Assembly (NCBI GenBank): GCA_003427395.1
Contig: BFEA01000797.1
Location: 85,337-118,485, forward strand
Source of the DNA: Chara braunii
Lineage: Eukaryota; Streptophyta; Charophyceae; Charales; Characeae
Reading direction: 5' to 3'
DNA length: 33,149 nucleotides
Shown: positions 27,229 to 33,149 of the stretch, one piece after another
How the letters are laid out: every line of letters begins with the position of its first letter
Position numbering within the stretch: position 1 is the stretch's first letter
Notes under the pieces: model-generated
Told to the model about the DNA's origin: nothing
Databases searched by the model: none
The model's input: only the letters and a program-made list of their open reading frames with translations
Translations under genes and position numbers: made by a program

Positions 27229-27331
27229 GTGTGTGTCAGAGAGAGAGAGTGAGAAAGAGAGAGTACTCCGGCAACAGAGAGAAATAATCCACCACACGCA
27301 CACCTTTCCTGAATTAATTTCAGTTCCCATA

Positions 27332-27412
<81 letters not shown>

Positions 27413-27413
27413 N

Positions 27414-27496
<83 letters not shown>

Positions 27497-27565
27497 ATCC
27501 GTCACCAAAGTGAAATAATCCACCACGCGCACACCTTTCCAGAAAGACTTGCGATTCCCATATTT
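27229..27565. repeat. (GT)n(GA)n tracts bracketed by a duplicated linker
   Basis: GA-rich 27238-27262 and GT 27335-27370, then GA 27371-27494 (N at 27413). The linker GAAATAATCCACCAC(A/G)CGCA...CACCTTTCC...TTCCCATATTT is present on both sides (27263-27334 and 27495-27565). Confidence 0.93.
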
Positions 27566-29520
27566 CCTCCCTTCCCTGCTCATAAAGGGTGTGTCAATGA
27601 GACAAGAACACTTCACACCGGTGAATCAAGCGCATACATTGGGCTTGACGAAGGCTCGAGATGAGAAAGGAGTCTGCGCAGAATCTCAAGGGGGAGAGAA
27701 ATATAAGGCGGGGTTATGGACCAAACAACATACCATTTTGAAGAGACGCTAGAACAGCAACAAGTGCAGCTGTCGATGTCACTTGCTCGGTCTCCCCTCG
27801 TCTCTCTTCCTCTCGTTCGCTCTGCTCCCCGCCCCCTCCTTGCGGCCGGTAAACGCACCCCACGGGACTTGGTTTCCTTCGGCCTCAGGAAAAATCGCCT
27901 CCGTCAACGTCGTGTCACCGTACGAACCTCAATCCCTGAACACTTCGCGTTCCAACCAAAAACACTGAGAATGGAGCACAGAAGACGACTGTGAAAAAAT
28001 GAAGCAGAGGTTCTTTCGTCGCCAAGCAAGCGCATTCACGTGAGTCAGGTGACGTGTACTATATCGTGTGCGTCGCGTACGTATCCTACAACAGAGGCAG
28101 TACGATACTAAGCAGCTACGTATGTAAATTATTAACAAATAGCCGGACGGATTTGCTCGATTCAAACCAAACCAGGTAGTCTCCAATTACTACTTCCAGG
28201 AACTATCCAACTTAACGACATATGATGTAGGACGGGAATGGAATTTCGTGAGCGAAAACACAGCAGAAAACAGCGTGCGACACTGTCGACGATCGAAGCC
28301 GCAAACGGAAGAAAAAAAAAAAATTTAAAAATCAGGACTCAAGTGACAAAACAAAAGAAAAGAAACAAGAAAAACCGGTGATGGTGAAGTTGATCATCGC
28401 TCCACAGCGATGTCTCAGGAGAAACAACTCACTCTCCCTACACGCGCACACACACACACAAACACACACTTTGCGACACACACAGCGAAAGAAAGAAACA
28501 AAGAAACAAACTAAAGGAAGAAGAGAAGAGGAACAACAACGTTACAATCAATCCCGTAAAAAAAAAAAAAATTGGAAATAATAGACGTCCCAAACAGAGG
28601 GAAATGGAGAGTAGGAACGCTGTAATCGCTTTAAATGCGCGACAGACGTTCAGGAACGAATCAAGCTCTCGCGTGAAGGAGGAAACTCTGCTCCTTCCAA
28701 CGGTTTTGCGTCACGCTTCGTCGTAATCGACGACCCGACCGACTACCTCTACTGCTATGTGTCTAATTATGTGTGACGCCTATAAATAGATGCAAGCGAA
28801 GAGTTCTTGCACGAACGACTTTAAGTCGCGGGATGCATCCGCGAACCATGACCCCTTGTCACGAAACGTTTTTACTCTCTCTCGCATCAAATTCCTTTCC
28901 ATGTGTCGCGTCCAAAACTGATTATCCTTTTTTTTCCTTTCGTCCCTCCCTTTCGATCTTTGCTTCTCCCTTCTCGCCCCGCCTTCGTCTCCACCTCCCT
29001 CCTCTACAACTGCGGCTCCCGTCGCCACTCTGACAGCCCCGCCTTAACGTATTCGCCTCCTTCCTTTTCACTTTTTGAGATTGAATCTTAAAACTGCTCG
29101 ATCAATCGACATCAATTTCCGGAAAAAGACGCTCGATGATACCTGGTACGGGCCGTCAAACGTTGTTCTGGAAAAGAATTACTAATAAATTGACAATGTT
29201 TCCTACGACGCCGGACCGCCGGTTACTTGCTTTATGTTCTGAAGGCGGAGAAGATTCTAATCGACAATAAATCGAGCAAAGAGAAAGAAGAGGCATTCTC
29301 CTACAACAACTACCGCTCACCCTTCTCTACCTTCTACTGGCAAACCCAGCCTTTTCTAGTAGCTATTGACTATCCACCCATATATCAACGAAGCATGGTC
29401 TGCTCCTCGGCTGTGGCGGCAATGGCGGAGGCGCTACTAAGGCCCCGCTCCTCGACACTCTATGTGCAAGCTATGGATGTCTCTTCTACCTTCCCCCACC
29501 TAAATCATTTCTCCTTCTGC
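27566..29520. other. Low-copy-looking region of 1.95 kb; no gene recognised
   Basis: No splice-compatible coding match or repeat ends were found. It has a short (AC)n at 28444-28470 and A runs at 28311-28322 and 28558-28571. Open frames on both strands lack recognisable domains. Confidence 0.4.
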
Positions 29521-29554
<34 letters not shown>

Positions 29555-29602
29555 GTGTGACACACGCACACTATACACGCACACGCGCGCGCGCGCGGAG
29601 GC
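29521..29602. repeat. (TC)n and (AC/GC)n microsatellites
   Basis: TC run 29523-29552, then ACAC and a CGCG run at 29579-29598. Confidence 0.95.
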
Positions 29603-29847
29603 AAAATGAAACACAGACACGCTTCCCCACGTATCGGGCTTTCCGGTGAGCGTCTCAAGCTCGCCCGGAGTCCCCGGGAATGGCCCTGCGTCATTGGCGA
29701 TCACAGTTTATGTACCCGGTTGTGGTCAACCCCGTGGTCTGTGTTTTTTCCCCACTCTTGTTTCCCTACTGCCGCACAACAGGTCCTTCCCTTTCGCCTT
29801 CCCGCCCTGGGCCCCTCCCGCCCCCCTTCCTCGTCCCCCTCCTTCCC

Positions 29848-29849
<2 letters not shown>

Positions 29850-29896
<47 letters not shown>
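29850..29896. repeat. (TC)n microsatellite
   Basis: Pure TC run of about 45 bases. Confidence 0.97.
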
Positions 29897-29900
<4 letters not shown>

Positions 29901-30476
29901 GACACATTCTTCCCCCCTTTCCCCCGCACCAGGTACACCGAAATGCACACTCCCATCGGAAGGGCCGAGATGCACAGGGGTAGGGGAGGAGGGAGTGACG
30001 AAAGTGAGGTGGCGGGACAACATCGTCGTGTGTGGGAAGAATGCCCTGTCCAGTAAAACTGGGACTCGCGCCACCACACATTGCGCGGCCACGGAAATTC
30101 CGAGCGTCACGTCTGGTTGAAACGAGCTGCAGTACTCTGTCATTTTCTGACGTTTCGTGTGAAGGACCCTCGCCTGCTGGTGCTAATGTCTGCTGTCGCT
30201 CACCTCGATCTGGGAAGATGCACCCGGATCTACGTCTTCCCTGAGCTGACATGTCTGACTGACTACATTCCGCTCTACATAGCCACCACGGTACCAACAG
30301 CTGCTACTTGCTATCCTTTCCCTGCACCTTCCCCAGTACCACGACGCGCGTTCTTCTTTCACGAATCCTCAACCCACCCTTCAACCGTCACACACTCCTG
30401 TCTTTAGCATGTCCATATTTCCCTTTGCTTTTTCTTTTCCCTTGTTTGTTGGGCGGGGGGGATGTGTGTCTGCGAG
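29897..30476. other. No gene recognised
   Basis: C-rich, unique-looking sequence; open frames in several registers without domain signatures. Confidence 0.4.
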
Positions 30477-30555
30477 TTTGTGTGTGTGTGTGTGTGTCAT
30501 ATCCGGAATGCACAACTCCACATGAAAAGCCTGACTATGCAAGTCTGTTTCGTCA

Positions 30556-30652
<97 letters not shown>
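30477..30652. repeat. (GT)n - linker - (GT)n(GA)n
   Basis: GT 30478-30497, linker TCATATCCGGAATGCACAAC...GAAAAGCCTGACTATG...TCTGTTTCGTCAGA (30496-30558), GT 30559-30602, GA 30603-30652. It is the third copy of the linker seen at 22.3 and 22.5 kb. Confidence 0.93.
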
Positions 30653-30654
<2 letters not shown>

Positions 30655-31160
30655 ACCCGCAGCCGCACACAAGTACGGAGCACACAAAAGCACGCAGAAT
30701 CGCTCTGACGGATTATTGTGTTGGTCGACTTTTGTTGCCTTTTTGGTTTGATTACTGCTGTTCGACATTTCAGTTTCAACAGTTGGCGCCGGCGACGAGT
30801 CGCGCTGCGTTGGGCAATTATTTCCCAACAATGCAGCCACGTAACTGAGTCCGCTGGCTCCTCCCAGTTGTCCCCGCGAGCTGCAAAGGCTGTCGAGCGC
30901 GGGTCCCGGGGATTTCCCAGTCTGACCTTGCAGCCGGCACGGGCAACGCTCTCTCTGATGATCAGACGTCTCCCGCGAAAGAACCGTTGGCGAGTGCGCC
31001 TCGGTCTTTCACCCGTCTCCCTCTTCCCCTCTCCGTCGTCTCTTCCTGTCCACCTGAACCGGAAAACCGGAACCGACACCCGCCGCCGTAGAAGCTGCTC
31101 TTTTTCGTCCTAATCATGTGCCTCCCGGCGTTCCCGCCTTCGTTCAAATTGTGAGTCATT
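30653..31160. other. No gene recognised; contains a primer-binding-site-like motif
   Basis: TGGCGCCGGCGACGAG at 30784-30799 begins like the tRNA-primed start site of plant LTR retrotransposons, but no long terminal repeat partner or gag/pol frame is in the window. Confidence 0.25.
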
Positions 31161-31282
31161 GGGCATCGCCACAACACTCTCGAAATGTGCAAAATGAGAA
31201 TGAAATTTCCGCTAGAACATGGCCAGATGCACCCGACACATTTTTGTCTTTTTCACATTTCGAGAGTGGTGTGGCGACGCCC
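31161..31282. mobile_element. PIF/Harbinger-like MITE, 122 bp, TSD ATT
   Basis: GGGCATCGCCACAACACTCTC is at the left and GAGAGTGGTGTGGCGACGCCC at the right, flanked by ATT. The core CAAAATGAGAATGAAATTTC is followed by CGCTAGAACATGGCCAGATG. Arms of about 29 bp would make a tight RNA hairpin. Confidence 0.94.
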
Positions 31283-31479
31283 ATTCTCGACGCCTACTCC
31301 GTGCCCCTTCTTTACATCCCCTTCCCTTTTCCCGCTCCATCCATCTGCCACTCGTCCTCCCTTCATGTCATATCATAGCCGGGATTCACTCGCTGACCTT
31401 CCACTTGCCACGTCCCAGTCATGCCCGCCTTTCTGCACCCAGCCTAGTCGCATTTCCACTCCCGGCCCGTTCATCCATC

Positions 31480-31623
31480 GGCCCTCGCTCCACTACACAA
31501 CACTCTACATGCATCTGGACGCAATCTGAGCCAGGTGCATTGGGATGAGTCGAAAACTTCGAATGCACCCGGTCTAGAAGGCGTTTAAATGCATGTACAG
31601 TGTTGTGGAGTGGAGCGAGGCCC
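31480..31623. mobile_element. PIF/Harbinger-like MITE, 144-bp subfamily, TSD ATC
   Basis: GGCCCTCGCTCCACTACACAA is at the left and TTGTGGAGTGGAGCGAGGCCC at the right, flanked by ATC. Length and interior match 17475-17618. Confidence 0.94.
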
Positions 31624-31774
31624 ATCAGCTATGGCCGATTTCTTGATCAAAGCACAGCGGCAGATGCAGCTCGGCTGCAGCGCGCCCAGCAGCTGCGGCA
31701 CGTGCTCCATGCAGGCAGGTGCTGGGCACCGCGGAGTCACACATCGGGATCGACCGGCCGACAACAAAAAGCTT

Positions 31775-32650
31775 TCTTTTTTCCTTCTTTTCTTTTTTTC
31801 TTTTTTTTTGGGGGGAAAAAGTCCAGAATCCATTATCACAGCACAAAAACTTTGAGGCCGGGAATCCTCACAAACAACCCGGTTGGACCTTGGACAAAGG
31901 GATCTGGTCCCAGTTCCGACTCAACGCTTTGCCGAAAGTTCTCAGTCCTGTGTCCCTTGGAGCCCCCTGCTCTTCAAGTATCCCTACCAGTACTAGCTCT
32001 GACCTATCAGGTCTATCTCGACCAACTACTGGATTCTGACACTCCTTACTCGTTCCAAAACCCAAAACCACCTTCCGCTTGATCTGCCTGCCTCCTGCGG
32101 CTAACCGAACCGAGTGCCCTTGTTCATTCTATGCTCCTACCTCTAACCATGAGCAAAATTCCAAATTTCCTTCTCTGTCCAAATTCACCAACCAGTTTGA
32201 TGTCTTACTGCGGCCCCAAGTGCCCAAGAACCTTCTGCAATTCCTGCTGTTTCTCTTCCCTTGGCAGCTTTTCCTGTTCCAGTCTGCCTTTATGGCCTGC
32301 CAGAGTCTGGATCGAATCAGTTCCTTGGTCTCTGTATCAGAAGAACCTTTGCCCTTGAAAATTGCCTTATTTCGGCAGTCCCATATGACGGAACAGATGA
32401 TCGCTCTGCGTGTTTGCACCACATAGCCACATCCTTTTGAGATCCGCAGGTCCTCTGGCAAAATGCCCAAGAGGGCCCAATTTCTGTCCCAGTTCCACTC
32501 CCATTCAGAAAACACCTTCCAATGGGTCTCCCACCACTTCCAGATTCTGGTGGATGCTGGGCAATCCCACCTTGGATGAACTGTAGATTTGTACGGCCAC
32601 GTACAACTGCTGCATGACAGCCGTGTGATGAACCATTTTCTGTAATCACG
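31775..32650 (-). mobile_element. LINE 3' fragment with zf-RVT domain and poly(A) tail
   Basis: The minus strand has an open frame ending at about 32129. Near 32610-32530 it reads CSSCTWP...VHPRWDCPASTRIWKWW, the Cys-Cys...His...Cys-Pro...Ile-Trp pattern of the zf-RVT domain found after the reverse transcriptase of plant LINEs. RRAIICSVIWDCRNKAIFKG, typical of the following segment, comes next. A 3' untranslated part and an A-rich tail (plus-strand T-rich 31775-31809) complete it. The reverse transcriptase and endonuclease are absent, so it is a 5'-truncated, immobile copy. Confidence 0.88.
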
Positions 32651-33076
32651 CGACTTTCTGCGCGAAGCTGCTTTGGGGGAACGGGTTGGGGTACGTGGGG
32701 ATGGGTCGACTGGCCAAGTTGCATGGATGCCCTCGCTTCTTTTTCGTTTTTCTTTTTCGATTTTGTCGGGCCAGTATCGAGAAAAGTCCCGCGTAGGCAG
32801 TTAAGAGACCGCGCCTTAGCGAGCGCGAGAAATAACTGTTGCCATAGCTTCCTTCTTGTTCTGCTGGGGCTAAGGGGAACGAGAATTTTGGCGTGATGAA
32901 CGCGCGGGGATGTCGTCTTCTTTTTCAAATTTTTCTTCCAACTGATGTCCAGCCCCTGTGGGCTCTCGGAATTCTTAATTTCCTTTTTGCTTTTCGGAAC
33001 TTTTGCTTCGTCGGAATTTTCTCTGCAATTTGGATTTAGATAGAAATTTAGGAACCTTGAAGGAGACAACGCGTGA

Positions 33077-33078
<2 letters not shown>
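32651..33078. other. No gene recognised
   Basis: The sequence beyond the LINE truncation point shows neither coding motifs nor repeat ends. Confidence 0.4.

Positions 33079-33149
<71 letters not shown>
33079..33149. repeat. (GA)n microsatellite at the window end
   Basis: An uninterrupted GA run reaching the last base. Confidence 0.98.

Noticed and set aside
28780-28789. TATAAATAG as a core promoter
   Set aside because: The match is good, but one or so is expected by chance in a window this size and no recognisable transcript follows on the plus strand.
32317-33069. A 250-codon minus-strand open frame as a host gene
   Set aside because: Its second half is a shifted reading of the LINE zf-RVT region; the correct LINE frame gives the domain motif.
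1-33149. A CRISPR array, prokaryotic operon, biosynthetic cluster or defence system
   Set aside because: No regularly spaced repeats with unique spacers and no such genes are present; all array-like structures are microsatellites or tandem duplications in a eukaryotic gene region.

Overview
The window is nuclear DNA of a repeat-rich green-lineage eukaryote. It suggests a charophyte alga, probably Chara. That is an inference from two things: a class XI (plant-type) myosin split by very large introns, and U6 snRNA copies with the plant-type 5' end (GTCCTTCGGGACATCC). Bacterial-style gene content, operons and CRISPR arrays are absent. Both window ends are (GA)n runs, and positions 20691-21339 are an assembly gap.

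The only host gene I can support is on the minus strand: the N-terminal part of a myosin XI heavy chain. Four exons are clear, in transcript order 18805-18686, 15568-15425, 2474-2326 and 1012-850. They have matching splice phases and read as one continuous piece of the myosin head, from the SH3-like N-terminal subdomain to just past the P-loop (GESGAGKT). The rest of the motor, neck and tail must lie beyond position 1. A possible first exon, phase-compatible but unproven, is at 26882-26820. If it is right, this part of the gene covers 26 kb for about 636 coding bases.

The introns and upstream DNA are built from short mobile elements, many with readable boundaries: (i) MITEs with terminal ACCACCAGTACTT repeats flanked by TTAA; (ii) several MITE families with GGGC...GCCC ends and 3-bp target duplications (PIF/Harbinger-like), the largest having GGGCCTCGCTCCAC ends; (iii) MITEs with CCGTCTTCCCCCGAATAC ends flanked by TA; (iv) a tRNA-derived SINE family; (v) 3' fragments of poly(A)-tailed LINE-like elements, one with the zf-RVT domain; (vi) two U6 retropseudogenes, one with a 14-bp target duplication; and (vii) foldback elements and local tandem duplications.

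Region by region: 1-2.5 kb, microsatellite, exons 5 and 4, and two adjoining TTAA MITEs. 2.5-15.4 kb, one 12.95-kb intron packed with MITEs, SINEs and LINE tails, including a nested insertion whose empty site can be reconstructed at 8.1-8.7 kb. 15.4-18.8 kb, exons 3 and 2, further MITEs, a 0.5-kb trinucleotide array and a U6 pseudogene. 18.8-26.8 kb, a foldback element containing a U6 retrocopy, the gap, GT/GA microsatellites with shared linker modules, a SINE, a LINE tail, a degenerate tRNA-CAU-like sequence and a composite tandem array at 25.1-25.8 kb. 26.8-31.1 kb, mostly low-copy-looking DNA with GT/GA tracts. 31.1-33.1 kb, two MITEs and a LINE 3' end.

I see no new enzymatic or defence system. 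The points of interest are the myosin gene structure and the density and datable nesting of non-autonomous elements inside it.
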